Assembly: GCF_001618865.1 (NCBI RefSeq)
Contig: NZ_CP015136.1
Location: 655,001 to 719,000 of the forward strand
Reading direction: 5' to 3'
Source: Luteitalea pratensis
GTDB taxonomy: Bacteria > Acidobacteriota > Vicinamibacteria > Vicinamibacterales > Vicinamibacteraceae
Length of the DNA: 64,000 nt
Shown here: in pieces, positions 1-10,600 of the stretch
Layout of the letters: the number at the start of each line of letters is the position of its first letter
How positions within the stretch are numbered: the first letter of the stretch is position 1
Notes under the pieces: generated by a model
The model's input: only the letters and a program-made list of their open reading frames with translations
Database searches by the model: none
Told to the model about the DNA's origin: nothing
Translations under genes and position numbers: made by a program

Positions 1-1242
<1,242 letters not shown>

Positions 1243-1497
1243 AACTTCACCCTCTGTGGTGTAGTCGAGTAAACACTACCGTTTGCAGGATATTCAGTTG
1301 TTCCGCCTTCGCCGCCCTCACCGGGCCGCTGCGGCGGACAAGCCCTGGGAACAGATCCCCAGGCACGCTCTTTCACAAGATGCGCGGCTGCACGCCATGC
1401 CCCAGGATATGCTTGGGCCCCAGACGTGCGCACTTGAGACGGTTCATGCCGTCCAGGGCTCGGCACCGGGATCCCCGGTGCCGGCCGCCAACAAGTT
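1243..1497 (+). other. 23S-5S internal transcribed spacer with strong hairpin
   Basis: This is about 255 bases of transcribed spacer between 23S and 5S with no tRNA. A near-perfect GC hairpin lies at 1461-1483 (arm cggcaccggg, loop atc, arm cccggtgccg), 14 bases before the 5S gene. By position it may be an RNase processing stem for 5S release, which is inference. Open frames crossing this segment are not genes. Confidence 0.7.
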
Positions 1498-1616
<119 letters not shown>

Positions 1617-1626
1617 TATTTACAAA

Positions 1627-1666
1627 GCCCGACGCGTCGTCTCGATGCGTCGGGCTTTTCTTTTTT
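1627..1666 (+). terminator. Rho-independent terminator of the rRNA operon
   Basis: Stem gcccgacgc (1627-1635) pairs with gcgtcgggc (1647-1655) across an 11-base loop and is followed by ttttctttttt. It sits 10 bases after 5S. Confidence 0.9.
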
Positions 1667-1714
1667 GCGCGGCGGCGCGATGTCTGGACGCCACGGCCGC
1701 AACCGCGCTCGCTG

Positions 1715-4700
1715 TCAGAAGATGAACCGCGCAGCCAACTGGAACTGCCTCGGAAACGGATTCTGGGACGTGATCGTGCCGAATCCCGTGCTTGTCGGCG
1801 ACGTATCCGGATTGTTCAGGTTGGTCGTGTTGAGGGTGTTGTAGGACTCGAGCCGCAACTGCAGCCGCGCCCGCGACCCGAGCTCGATGTTCTTCATGAT
1901 GCCCAAGTCGAGCACGACGTAACCCGGCCCTCGCACGTCGGCCAGCCGCAGCGGCGTCGAACGAACGTTGGAGACCAGTTGATCGGCCGGCGCTCTCTCG
2001 AACGCATCGACGTTGAACCAGCGGGCGATGTCGCGGTCGCTACCAGAGAGTGCGATGTCGGCCTCGGTCATGCCCGGCTTGAGCAGATAGTTGCCAAAGC
2101 CCAGCGGCGCCCCGCTCTGCTGCTTGAGCAGGAAGGAAACCTGCCAGCCGCCGAGGACCGTGTCGACGAAGGTGTTCCAATTCCGTCCCCAGTGCCGATC
2201 CTGTCCGAACGGCAGTTCGACGATTCCGCTCGCGACGAACATGTGGGTCCTGTCGAAGGCGCCGATGACGCGATGTCGCTCGACGTCGAAGGCGTTGAGG
2301 TACTCCGTTTCGGTCATGGTCTTCGACCAGGTGTACCCGGCCTGCAGGGTGATTCCGTTGGCCATCCGCCGCTCCAGACGCGCCTGCACCGACTGGTAGT
2401 TCGACGTGCCGTTGGTTTCGAGCGCCGTGACGCTCGTATTATTGGCGCCAGTGGGCGTGAACTGCGGATACGGGCGGAGCAGCTGCATCCGCGCGACAGT
2501 CGCGCCATTGATCCCGGTGCCGGGCAGGAGCCCGGCGAACGGGTTGGCGACCTGCTGGGTGAGCAGGTTGTTGGTGGCGTTGTCGCGCACCGGCGACGTC
2601 GAGAAGAACTGCCCGGGCACGGCATTCAGCTCGCGGGCGACGGGCAGGTTCTCGGAGTACCCGCCCACGTAGGTCACCTCGCCCACGAAGAGCCAGGGTA
2701 GCTCGTGCTGCACACCCAGGGACCACCGATGGGTCCGTGGCGTACGGACTTCACCGACGTACGGGAACGAGACCGCGAGCCCGGCATTCGTCATCGGGCC
2801 GAGGGCGCTGCCCACCGGGTCCAACAAGCCGTCGGGAAATGGATTCTCGAGGGTCGCGATGAACGTCTGGCCGTTGTCGAGTGAGGGGACGAGCGACGTG
2901 ACGCGCGAGTAGCCTGTCTGATTGACGCTGATCCGGTTGGGGCCAAGCGCGTCGTAGTAGAGCCCGTAACCGCCGCGTACGGCAGTGGCCGTGAGCGGCT
3001 GCCACGAGAACCCTGCACGCGGCATGAAGTTGTTGCCGTCGGACGGCCACGCGTCGGGCCGACCGCCGGTGTCGGGGTAGAGCACGCCGCCGCGCGCCTG
3101 GAACGCCTGCGAAGGCACTTCCGGAATTGGCGAACGTGCATAGGCGGCCTCTGCCGCGGCGCTGATCGGCAACACGGCCACGTCGTCGAACCCGCTGATC
3201 ATCCGATCACGTGACTCGGTCAGGGGCTGTTCGTACTCGTACCGCAACCCGAGGTTCACCGTGAGGTTGCCGCGCACACGCCAATCGTTGTGTACGTAGA
3301 ACGAGAGCACTCCATTCCGTTCCGTGTAATCGGTCGCCCGGCTCATCGATCCGCCCGACGGATACCCGAGCATCAAGGACGCGAGATCCTGGCCGCGAGG
3401 GGCGCCGGCGGCGTTGTCGATCGGACCGCGAGTCCACTGGTTGCTGAAGTTCAACGTCGGCGAGATGGCCGTGGGGTACCGACTCGCGTGCTCGACGTAA
3501 TACCGGTATTCCGTCCCGAACTTCAGGTTGTGGCTGCCAAGCAGCCACATGAGGCTGCCGGTGGCGTTGTAGACGTCGGTGGTGAAGAAGCCGTCGCCTG
3601 ATTCCCAGGTGCCCAGCGGCGTGTAGCCACTGACCGCGACGTTCGGAAACGTCGCCTGCGAGGGCTCGACCAGGCCGACCAGCGTCGGGGAGAACCCGAG
3701 ACCGGCGACATCGAAGCCCTGGCTCTGGCGCCGCTCGGGAAACAGTTGCCGCGTGTAGCCAGCCCGCAGGTTGGTCAGCAGCGTGTCCCGCCAGGTATAC
3801 GCGTCGTCGAGGCCGAGGACGCGATTCTTGCGATTCAGCACGATCCCGGTGGCGGCGTTGTCAAACAGGTTGTTCTTCGACTCCTCCCAGAAGTCCCAGC
3901 TGTAGCGTCCGTAGATCCGGTGCCGCGACGAGAGGCTGTGATCCACCCGCGTCGTCACCGTGTAGTAGCTCTCGTCGGCAACTGACGTCGGATTGACGTA
4001 GTTGTTGCCGCCGTCGGCCGTACCAGCCTGGTTCGGGAGCGGAAAATACTCGAGGATCTGGCGGGCGGTTGGACTGATCCGGCTGGTAGGGATGATGTTG
4101 CCAGGGAACGGATCTCGAATGAACCGGCCCGGTTGTGTCGGATGTGGTCGGGTTGTTGCGGGGTCGTAGATCTGGTACTGCGGCCCGAGTGCCAGCAGTT
4201 CGGAGAAATCGCCATTGCGCATGCGCTCGGACGGCACCGTCAGCACCGCCGGCGTCGGCACCTCGAACGGGTTGAATTCGACGTTGGCGAAGTAGAACGT
4301 GCGGTTGCGGACGATGGGGCCACCCACGGCCGCGCCAAATCGGTTGTCGGTGTAGTCGCGCTTGGGCCGGCCCGCGACTTCGTCGAAGTAATCCTGGGCG
4401 TCGAGTCCCGACCCACGGAACCATTCGTACACCTGTCCGGTCAGCCGGTTTGTTCCGCTCTTGGTCACGATGTTGACCGCCGCGCCCATGGCGTTGCCGA
4501 TCGCGGCGTCGTAGGTCGCGGTCTGGATCTTGAACTCCTCGACTGCCGCCGACGGCGGGCTGTACGCCACGCGATCAGCCGCGACGTTGGCAACGCCGTC
4601 GATCGTGAAGTCGTTGCGCTTCTCGCCCGCACCGTCGCTCGAGAACTGCGACAAGCCGTTGTTGAAGGCCGCCTTGCGCGACCGCAGGTTGGTGGTGTTG

Positions 4701-5191
4701 GCCACGCCCGGCGCGAGGATCACCAGTTCCACGGCGCTGCCCTCGCGAATCGGCAATTCCGAGATTCGCCGCGCGTCGACCACCTGCCCGAGGCTTGCCG
4801 ACGAACGATCGATGGCCACGGGCGCGGCACTGACGGTGACTTCGTCGGTGACCTGCCCCGCCGGCAGCACGGCGTCGACCGTCAGCACGTCTGCCACGTG
4901 AACCTCGATGTCGGGACTCTGGAACCGGCCGAAGCCATCGAGAGTCACGGCGACCCGGTATTGACCCGGAATCAGGAAAGGTACCCGGTAACTGCCTTGC
5001 TCGTTCGAGGTCGTGTCGGTCACGACACCCGTGGCGACGTTGGTCACGTCCACCCTCGCCCCAGGCACGACGCCCCCGCTCTGGTCGGTCACGCGCCCCT
5101 GGATCGTTCCACGCGCTTCCTGCGCCAGCCCTGGCGATGCCAGGAGTCCCGACAGCAGGCATATCCCTACACACCGCGCTGTTCTCGCCAT
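1715..5191 (-). CDS. TonB-dependent receptor with N-terminal carboxypeptidase-regulatory domain
   Basis: A 1158-residue outer-membrane receptor of the large Oar-like type common in Acidobacteriota. Residues 1-23 form a signal peptide ending in LASPGLAQ. Residues about 28-110 are a carboxypeptidase-regulatory-like fold (GTIQGRVTDQSGGVVPGARV). A plug domain follows at about 130-240 (FTIDGVANVA region), then a long beta-barrel ending in aromatic ARFIF, as expected for outer-membrane insertion. Such receptors import substrates with TonB-ExbBD energy. The ligand cannot be told from sequence, and no TonB or SusD-like partner is adjacent. The ATG at 5191 has a strong Shine-Dalgarno (caggaggg) 7 bases upstream. 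It is divergent from the phosphatase gene. Confidence 0.93.
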   Translation of the reverse strand: MARTARCVGICLLSGLLASPGLAQEARGTIQGRVTDQSGGVVPGARVDVTNVATGVVTDTTSNEQGSYRVPFLIPGQYRVAVTLDGFGRFQSPDIEVHVADVLTVDAVLPAGQVTDEVTVSAAPVAIDRSSASLGQVVDARRISELPIREGSAVELVILAPGVANTTNLRSRKAAFNNGLSQFSSDGAGEKRNDFTIDGVANVAADRVAYSPPSAAVEEFKIQTATYDAAIGNAMGAAVNIVTKSGTNRLTGQVYEWFRGSGLDAQDYFDEVAGRPKRDYTDNRFGAAVGGPIVRNRTFYFANVEFNPFEVPTPAVLTVPSERMRNGDFSELLALGPQYQIYDPATTRPHPTQPGRFIRDPFPGNIIPTSRISPTARQILEYFPLPNQAGTADGGNNYVNPTSVADESYYTVTTRVDHSLSSRHRIYGRYSWDFWEESKNNLFDNAATGIVLNRKNRVLGLDDAYTWRDTLLTNLRAGYTRQLFPERRQSQGFDVAGLGFSPTLVGLVEPSQATFPNVAVSGYTPLGTWESGDGFFTTDVYNATGSLMWLLGSHNLKFGTEYRYYVEHASRYPTAISPTLNFSNQWTRGPIDNAAGAPRGQDLASLMLGYPSGGSMSRATDYTERNGVLSFYVHNDWRVRGNLTVNLGLRYEYEQPLTESRDRMISGFDDVAVLPISAAAEAAYARSPIPEVPSQAFQARGGVLYPDTGGRPDAWPSDGNNFMPRAGFSWQPLTATAVRGGYGLYYDALGPNRISVNQTGYSRVTSLVPSLDNGQTFIATLENPFPDGLLDPVGSALGPMTNAGLAVSFPYVGEVRTPRTHRWSLGVQHELPWLFVGEVTYVGGYSENLPVARELNAVPGQFFSTSPVRDNATNNLLTQQVANPFAGLLPGTGINGATVARMQLLRPYPQFTPTGANNTSVTALETNGTSNYQSVQARLERRMANGITLQAGYTWSKTMTETEYLNAFDVERHRVIGAFDRTHMFVASGIVELPFGQDRHWGRNWNTFVDTVLGGWQVSFLLKQQSGAPLGFGNYLLKPGMTEADIALSGSDRDIARWFNVDAFERAPADQLVSNVRSTPLRLADVRGPGYVVLDLGIMKNIELGSRARLQLRLESYNTLNTTNLNNPDTSPTSTGFGTITSQNPFPRQFQLAARFIF

Positions 5192-5381
5192 GGTCGAACC
5201 CTCCTGTTGTCAAACCTGGTCATGCCCGCCCGCGTCCGACGCCCTCGGATGGCCGATTCCGTGGCGAGCGGTTGTTGCCGACCTTTGGTATGACGACTTG
5301 ACCGGAGGCTACACCCGCGCCCGCCTCGGAACCAATGGGCTGGCCTCGCGCGGGTCGTCTTCGCGGGGTACGCTGGCTGCC

Positions 5382-5963
5382 ATGTTCTGGCGCAGCCCTG
5401 TGCAAATCGCCACAGCCCTCGTGTGGCTTGCATCCGCGGCGGCGGGGCAACCCTCAACCGACCCCGCGCTCGCACTCGCCCGATCGAGAGATCCCGGCAT
5501 CGTCACATTGCTGCGCCATGGTCGAGCCCCCGGTGTGGGTGATCCGGCGGGTTTTTCGCTCGGCGACTGTTCGACGCAACGCAACCTGTCCGACGAGGGC
5601 CGCGAGGACGCGCGTCGCCTCGGCGAGGCATTGCGTGCGGTCGGTGTACGCGAGGCCGACGTCCGCAGCAGCCAATGGTGCCGGTGCCTCGAAACGGCCA
5701 GGCTCATCGCCGTCGGCCCCGTTCGGACGGCGAGCTACCTCAATTCCTTCTTCGCCGGCCAGGGCGACGAGTCGGCGTCGACGCAAGCACTCCGCGCCGC
5801 GGTTCTCCAGAAGCTCGACTCGCGGCGGCCGACGTTCTTCGTGACCCACCAGGTCAACATCACGGCACTCACCGGCGTTTTTCCTGCCGAGGGCGAGGCG
5901 ATCTTCGTGCGTGCCACCGCGGCCGGGACGATCGAAGTCGTCGGACGGGCGCGGCTGCGCTGA
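5382..5963 (+). CDS. Histidine phosphatase family protein, probably exported
   Basis: A 193-residue protein of the histidine (phosphoglycerate mutase-like) phosphatase superfamily. The N-terminus MFWRSPVQIATALVWLASAA looks like a signal peptide. The catalytic motif is LLRHGRAPG (residues about 43-51), which fits the family RHG triad. A later TH (FFVTHQVN, about 155-162) supplies the second catalytic histidine. I chose the ATG at 5382 because it starts the signal peptide; the frame stays open upstream without protein-like sequence. Substrate unknown. Ten bases separate it from the SDR gene, so the two are probably co-transcribed. Confidence 0.8.
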   Translation: MFWRSPVQIATALVWLASAAAGQPSTDPALALARSRDPGIVTLLRHGRAPGVGDPAGFSLGDCSTQRNLSDEGREDARRLGEALRAVGVREADVRSSQWCRCLETARLIAVGPVRTASYLNSFFAGQGDESASTQALRAAVLQKLDSRRPTFFVTHQVNITALTGVFPAEGEAIFVRATAAGTIEVVGRARLR

Positions 5964-5973
5964 GAATGGACAC

Positions 5974-6855
5974 GTGGCCACGACTGATGTCTCGCGCATT
6001 GTCCTCATCACCGGCTGCTCGTCCGGCATCGGACAGGCCACCGCCCATCGCCTGGCAGCGGCCGGTTGGCGCGTCTATGCCACGGCGCGGCGGGTAGAGA
6101 CGCTGCAGCCGCTGAAGGCCGTCGGTTGCCGGACCCTGGCCCTCGACGTTGGCGAGGAGGCCTCGATGCAGGCCGCGATCGAGACGATCACCAACGAGGC
6201 GGGTGGGATCGGGGCGCTCGTCAACAACGCTGGCTACAGCCAGTCCGGCCCGATCGAACTGGTCGGTCCCGGCCTCGTCCGACGGCAGTTCGAGACGAAC
6301 GTGTTCGGACCCCTGCGCCTGACGCAGCTCGTCCTGCCTGGTATGCGGGCGCGGCGCCAGGGCCGGATCGTCAATATCGGATCGATGGGTGGACGCCTGA
6401 CGTTCCCTGGTGGAGGCGTCTACCACGCCACCAAGTACGCGCTCGAGGCGCTGTCGGACGCGCTGCGCTTCGAAGTCGCTGGCTTCGGTATCCGCGTGGT
6501 GCTGGTGCAGCCCGGACTCATCCGCTCGTCCTTCACCACTGCGGCATCGGCCAGCCTCGATGGTCTCGGCGCCGGCAAGCCTGGGCCCTACGGCACCTTT
6601 ACCGCCGAAGTGGAGCGGATCACGCGGGAGTCGTATGAAAAAGGGCCCATGGCATCGCTTGCCGGCGCACCCGACGCCGTCGCCGCGATCGTCGAGCGGG
6701 CCCTGACGGCGAGGGTCCCACGGTCGAGATATCGCGTGACCGCGTCGGCATCCGTCCTGATGTCCCTGCGAGCGCTGTTGCCCGACAGCCTGTGGGACGC
6801 GTTCCTCGCTTGCACGTATCCCCGGCCAGGCGAGCGCCGCGACGGCTCCGCGTAG
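5974..6855 (+). CDS. SDR family NAD(P)-dependent oxidoreductase
   Basis: A 293-residue classical short-chain dehydrogenase. It shows the Rossmann motif TGCSSGIG near the N-terminus, the NNAG motif, the catalytic serine in NIGSMGG and the YHATK catalytic tyrosine/lysine pair. The C-terminal extension with a putative substrate loop is typical of retinol/3-ketosteroid-type SDRs, but the substrate is not predictable. I prefer a GTG start at 5974: it lies just after the phosphatase stop, and the Rossmann strand (VSRIVLITG) then starts a few residues in. An upstream start would run into the phosphatase gene. Confidence 0.85.
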   Translation: MATTDVSRIVLITGCSSGIGQATAHRLAAAGWRVYATARRVETLQPLKAVGCRTLALDVGEEASMQAAIETITNEAGGIGALVNNAGYSQSGPIELVGPGLVRRQFETNVFGPLRLTQLVLPGMRARRQGRIVNIGSMGGRLTFPGGGVYHATKYALEALSDALRFEVAGFGIRVVLVQPGLIRSSFTTAASASLDGLGAGKPGPYGTFTAEVERITRESYEKGPMASLAGAPDAVAAIVERALTARVPRSRYRVTASASVLMSLRALLPDSLWDAFLACTYPRPGERRDGSA

Positions 6856-6927
6856 CCCCTGCCCCGTCGGCTGCTCCGCAGGCGCCTGTCGAGATCCAGA
6901 CCGGGCCGGGCCGTATACTGGCCTGCT

Positions 6928-7641
6928 GTGTCCCATCGCATTCCGGTCGAATACGACACCGAACGCACGATCCGCACGCGCAACAAGCTCTACTATCGCT
7001 GGCTGCACTGGCCGATCTGGATTTTCGTCTTCTTCATCGCTCCTGGTCCGCTGACGTTCGACCTCTTCGAGCGAGGGTTCGACCTGCGCATGGTCCTGTG
7101 GCTGGCCGTGGTCATCGTCGCGACGGGCATCCCGTTCCTGCGCGGGCGGCTGCCGGGCTGCGAGCCTGCCCCGTACATCATCCGGTTCACCGAGGATCGG
7201 CCCAACCCCATCTACCGCCGCATCTGCTATTCGATCGCCTGGGGGGAAGCCATCACCTTCGCCGTCCTCAACATCGTCGGCCTCCTGGTAGCGATCACGA
7301 CGGGCACGTGGATGCTGAAGGAGATCTACCGGCACGCCTACTTCCCGATGGCCGGTCTCATCTGGGCGATCGGGTTGTCGGGGCACATGCCTCGCGTCAA
7401 GCGCTCGACGTCGGGCGAGGGGCACGAACGACGCTATTTCTACGGCACGGTCTGGGCGGTCGCTGTCGCGCAACCGGTCCTCTGGTTCCTCTACCTGACG
7501 ATGCCGAAGGGGCCGTTACCGGATACCTTCAAGCTGCTCGCGTTCCTGGCAGTCTTGGCGGCGATGGGCTGGCGCGCCTACAAGGGCAAGTTGCCACGTA
7601 CACGTCCGATCGTCCCCGGTGAACTTGCGACGTTGGACTAG
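6928..7641 (+). CDS. Multi-pass membrane protein of unknown function
   Basis: 237 residues with about five or six hydrophobic segments, at roughly 24-45, 53-72, 108-130, 138-155, 176-196 and 203-220. The first is rich in tryptophan (LHWPIWIFVFF). The N-terminus and loops are charged. No enzymatic motif is recognisable. The start is a GTG at 6928. It is followed 30 bases later by the ATP-grasp gene on the same strand. Confidence 0.65.
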   Translation: MSHRIPVEYDTERTIRTRNKLYYRWLHWPIWIFVFFIAPGPLTFDLFERGFDLRMVLWLAVVIVATGIPFLRGRLPGCEPAPYIIRFTEDRPNPIYRRICYSIAWGEAITFAVLNIVGLLVAITTGTWMLKEIYRHAYFPMAGLIWAIGLSGHMPRVKRSTSGEGHERRYFYGTVWAVAVAQPVLWFLYLTMPKGPLPDTFKLLAFLAVLAAMGWRAYKGKLPRTRPIVPGELATLD

Positions 7642-7646
7642 TCATA

Positions 7647-7664
7647 GGAACACAGGAACACAGG
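7647..7664 (+). repeat. Short tandem repeat before the ATP-grasp gene
   Basis: Two and a bit copies of aacacagg lie just after the stop of the membrane-protein gene. The last copy runs into the ribosome-binding site of the next gene. Confidence 0.5.
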
Positions 7665-7671
7665 GAGTGTG

Positions 7672-8880
7672 ATGACCCACGACGGACCGTTGACAATCCT
7701 GTGCGTGGCCACCTACGAGAAGGGCGCCGAATTCCTGCGCGAGTGCAAGCGCCAGGGCTGCACCGTCCTGCTCCTGACCACCGAGGCGCTGCGCGACATC
7801 CCGAGCTGGCCGCGCGAGGCGATCGACGAGATCTTTGCCATCCCGGCGATTATCGGCCGCGAGGATCTGCTCAAGGGCGTCAGCCACGTCGCCCGCAGCC
7901 GCCGCATCGACCGCATCGTGCCGCTCGACGACTTCGACGTCGAGACAGCCGCACTCCTGCGTGAGCACCTGCGCCTCCCCGGCATGGGTGAGACGACGGC
8001 GCGCTACTTCAGGGACAAGCTGGCCATGCGCGTGCGGGCTCACGAACATGGCGTGCTGGTGCCGTCCTTCGTCGGCCTCTTCAATGACGACGACGTGAAT
8101 GCCTATCTCGATCGCGTCGACGGGCCGTGGCTGGTGAAGCCGCGGTCGCAGGCCGCCGCGATTGGCATCCGCAAGGCCACGACGCGAGACGACGTGTGGC
8201 AGCACATCCACGATCTGGGCGACATGCGAGCCTTCTCGCTGCTCGAGCAGTTCGTTCCCGGCGACATCTTCCATGTCGACTCGATCGTCTGGAACCGCCA
8301 GGTGGTTTTCAGCGCCATCCATCGCTATGGCTCGCCCCCATGGACGGTGGCACACCAGGGCGGTGTCTTCACCACCAGTACCGTGCTGCGCGAGTCCGAG
8401 GACGCGCAGGTGCTCGATGCGCTGAACCGGCGCTTGCTCGACACGCTCGGCCTGGTGCGCGGGGTCACCCACACCGAGTTCATACGCGCCCATGAGGACG
8501 GCCGTTGTTATTTCCTCGAAACGGCCTCGCGTGTCGGCGGCGCGTTCATCGTCGACGTCATCGTTGCGTCGACCGGTCTCAACCTCTGGCACGAGTGGGC
8601 GAAGGTGGAGGTGGCGGGCGAGCATGGCCAGTACGAAGTACCGCCGCATCGCGAAGACTACGCCGGCCTCGTCCTGTCACTCGCACGACAGGAGCGCCCG
8701 GATACCTCCGCCTACGACGCCCCCGAAATCGCGCAGCGCATCGACATGCCGTATCACGCCGGCCTCATCGTCCGGTCCGACCGTGCGTCGCGCGTGCAGG
8801 AACTGCTCGAGTCCTACGCCGGTCGCTTCGTCGAGGACTTCTACACCTCCGCCCCGGCGCCTGATTGCGCCAGTCATTAG
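7672..8880 (+). CDS. ATP-grasp domain carboxylate-amine ligase-like protein
   Basis: A 402-residue ATP-grasp protein. The N-terminal 100 residues form a Rossmann-like pre-domain. The segment at about 140-165 contains PWLVKPRSQAAAIGIRKA, the nucleotide-binding lysine and flexible loop. LLEQFVPGDIFHVDS is the hinge with acidic ligands. FLETASRVGG is the Mg-binding E/N-type motif (here E, with R in place of the usual N). Such proteins ligate a carboxylate to an amine or thiol using ATP; partner and product are unknown. The start could be the GTG at 7669 or the ATG at 7672. The Shine-Dalgarno cagggag at 7661-7667 fits the ATG better. The final codons and stop enter a repeat arm (gtcatta units). 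Confidence 0.85.
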   Translation: MTHDGPLTILCVATYEKGAEFLRECKRQGCTVLLLTTEALRDIPSWPREAIDEIFAIPAIIGREDLLKGVSHVARSRRIDRIVPLDDFDVETAALLREHLRLPGMGETTARYFRDKLAMRVRAHEHGVLVPSFVGLFNDDDVNAYLDRVDGPWLVKPRSQAAAIGIRKATTRDDVWQHIHDLGDMRAFSLLEQFVPGDIFHVDSIVWNRQVVFSAIHRYGSPPWTVAHQGGVFTTSTVLRESEDAQVLDALNRRLLDTLGLVRGVTHTEFIRAHEDGRCYFLETASRVGGAFIVDVIVASTGLNLWHEWAKVEVAGEHGQYEVPPHREDYAGLVLSLARQERPDTSAYDAPEIAQRIDMPYHAGLIVRSDRASRVQELLESYAGRFVEDFYTSAPAPDCASH

Positions 8881-9040
8881 TCATTAGTCATTAGTCATGA
8901 CGCATGACCAATGACGCATGGCCGATCACGACCACTAACCTTGATGACCAATGATTGATGACGAATGACGAATGACGAATGACGAATGACGAATGACCAA
9001 TGACCAATGACCAATGACGCATGACCAATGACCAATGACC
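8872..9040. repeat. Intergenic repeat element, inverted arms of heptamer units
   Basis: The left arm is gtcatta repeated about four times (8873-8898). The right arm is a longer run of atgacca/atgacga units (about 8944-9040), the reverse-complement family of the left arm. A spacer of about 45 bases lies between. The element fills the whole gap between the convergent ATP-grasp and pilX stop codons. Confidence 0.85.
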
Positions 9041-10600
9041 TTACGGCGCTCCGCACGAATTCCCCGGGTCGGTCATCACGCCGCCGGCGATGACTGGCGC
9101 GGTCCAGTTGCCTCGGCACTCGCGCCAGGTGAGGGCCTTGACCGTCTGCAAGCCGTTGCCGCTGTAGTTGATCGTGGGGTTGCCGTTAATCTCCATCGCA
9201 CCGTTGTTATTGAGTCGGATCGGGTTGTGGCCCTCGAAGGGGGTGTCGGCCTCGTTGAGGGCGATGACCTGTCCGTTCAGCGTCGGGTTGCCCTTGATGT
9301 CCAACTGGTGTCGGGCGTAGAACAGGCCCTCGTACGCGGCGTCGAAGTCCGCGCCGAGGTCGAGGTCGTAGCCGGCGATCATCAGGATCGGCCCGATGAA
9401 CGGGACCGTGGCATGCGGAACGACCCCCGGATTTCCGTTGGCTGTAATCGAACCCATCGACAGCAGTGACAACGCCGCGGTGGTGCCAGCGGCGGCGCCG
9501 CCAGGGCCGCCGGTGTTGGCCGTCACCTCCGCGTTGCCGACAATGAAGTATGTGCCGGGCGCGGTCTCGCCCATGGTGATCCAGTCCCTGTGCGGGTTGG
9601 GCTGATGACTCCACCCGGTTGGGATAGTGCCGAGCGCCACAAGGGTTGAGGCGATACCGCTGCCGGCTGGGCCTCCCGGAAGGCCGTTGTAAGCGCAACC
9701 AGCATTTATCGTGCAGTACACGACGCCATCAGGTGCGACGACGTTCTTGCCGATCAGCGTTTTCACGGCCACGCCCGCGGCCTGCGCCTGTCGTGCCACG
9801 GTGTACGGATCCAACTTGGGGATGTTGATGCGGGGCGAGAACGGACGCGCATCGACGTCGGCGGCCGTGCAGCCCGTGCCGCCCTGGACGTTGCCGCTTT
9901 CGGTCGTGCCATCGACGCTGGCGTAGTACACGTGCGTGCAGGGGTTTCCCGACAGTTCGAGCGTGCCGTTGGCATGAATCGACCCAGCTGGACCAGTCAC
10001 CGTGGGGTTACCTTTGACTTCGAGGTTACCCTCCACCACTACGGCCGGCATGGCGGTGGCGCCAAGCGTGAGTTCGACCGCGGCGCGTGATCCGCGCGGG
10101 CCGAAGCCGACGCTGCGCATGTAGATCACCTTGTCCACGTCGGTGTTGGGATCGTTGTCGGTGTTGGGCGCCGGCGCAACCTGCTCGCGCGAGTGGTTGT
10201 CGCACAGTTCCACGTAGTAACGGCCCTGCCCGAACGCGCGTCCCGTCGCGGGAATGAAGTTGGCGGCGGCCGTCGGGTACCCCGCGGGCAAAGGGATGTT
10301 GATGGGCGTACCGGAGAGCTCGTCGTAATTGCAGCCGGTCGCGTTGCCGCGCTGCAGGAAGACGTTGAGGCTCTGCCAGTCCTGCCACAGCACCAGTTGC
10401 TTGCCATGTTCGATGCCTGCGTCAGCGATCGCGAGCGCTTCGGTCGTCTCGCTCTCGGCGACTGCCTGCGCGACCGTCGACATGGCGACGCTGGTCAAGC
10501 CGAGGCCGAGCACCGTCACCATTGCCAGCGATAGCAGCGTGAAGACCATCGAGACGCCGCGCTCGCTGCGGGCTGCCACCACGATTCTGGGCATGTTCAC
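9041..10600 (-). CDS. PilX-type pilus assembly protein with GNP repeats
   Basis: A 519-residue protein, the last gene of the minor-pilin operon. The N-terminus has a short charged leader, then SERGVSMVFTLLSLAMV, a single hydrophobic helix. This fits a PilX N-terminal domain, although the Glu5 of classical pilins is not obvious. The rest is a long Gly/Asn/Pro-rich region where a motif like xGNPT recurs (VKGNPTVTG, LSGNPC, ANGNPGV, IKGNPTLNG, INGNPTINY), suggesting a beta-solenoid or repetitive surface domain. Most PilX proteins are far shorter. The GTG start at 10600 overlaps the pilW stop (GTGA) and has a good Shine-Dalgarno (gaggagg). ATG 10594 is an alternative. Confidence 0.82.
   Translation of the reverse strand: MNMPRIVVAARSERGVSMVFTLLSLAMVTVLGLGLTSVAMSTVAQAVAESETTEALAIADAGIEHGKQLVLWQDWQSLNVFLQRGNATGCNYDELSGTPINIPLPAGYPTAAANFIPATGRAFGQGRYYVELCDNHSREQVAPAPNTDNDPNTDVDKVIYMRSVGFGPRGSRAAVELTLGATAMPAVVVEGNLEVKGNPTVTGPAGSIHANGTLELSGNPCTHVYYASVDGTTESGNVQGGTGCTAADVDARPFSPRINIPKLDPYTVARQAQAAGVAVKTLIGKNVVAPDGVVYCTINAGCAYNGLPGGPAGSGIASTLVALGTIPTGWSHQPNPHRDWITMGETAPGTYFIVGNAEVTANTGGPGGAAAGTTAALSLLSMGSITANGNPGVVPHATVPFIGPILMIAGYDLDLGADFDAAYEGLFYARHQLDIKGNPTLNGQVIALNEADTPFEGHNPIRLNNNGAMEINGNPTINYSGNGLQTVKALTWRECRGNWTAPVIAGGVMTDPGNSCGAP

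Noticed and set aside
8872-9040. Possible CRISPR array in the heptamer repeats
   Set aside because: Units are only seven bases with no unique spacers of constant length, and there are no cas genes in the window.
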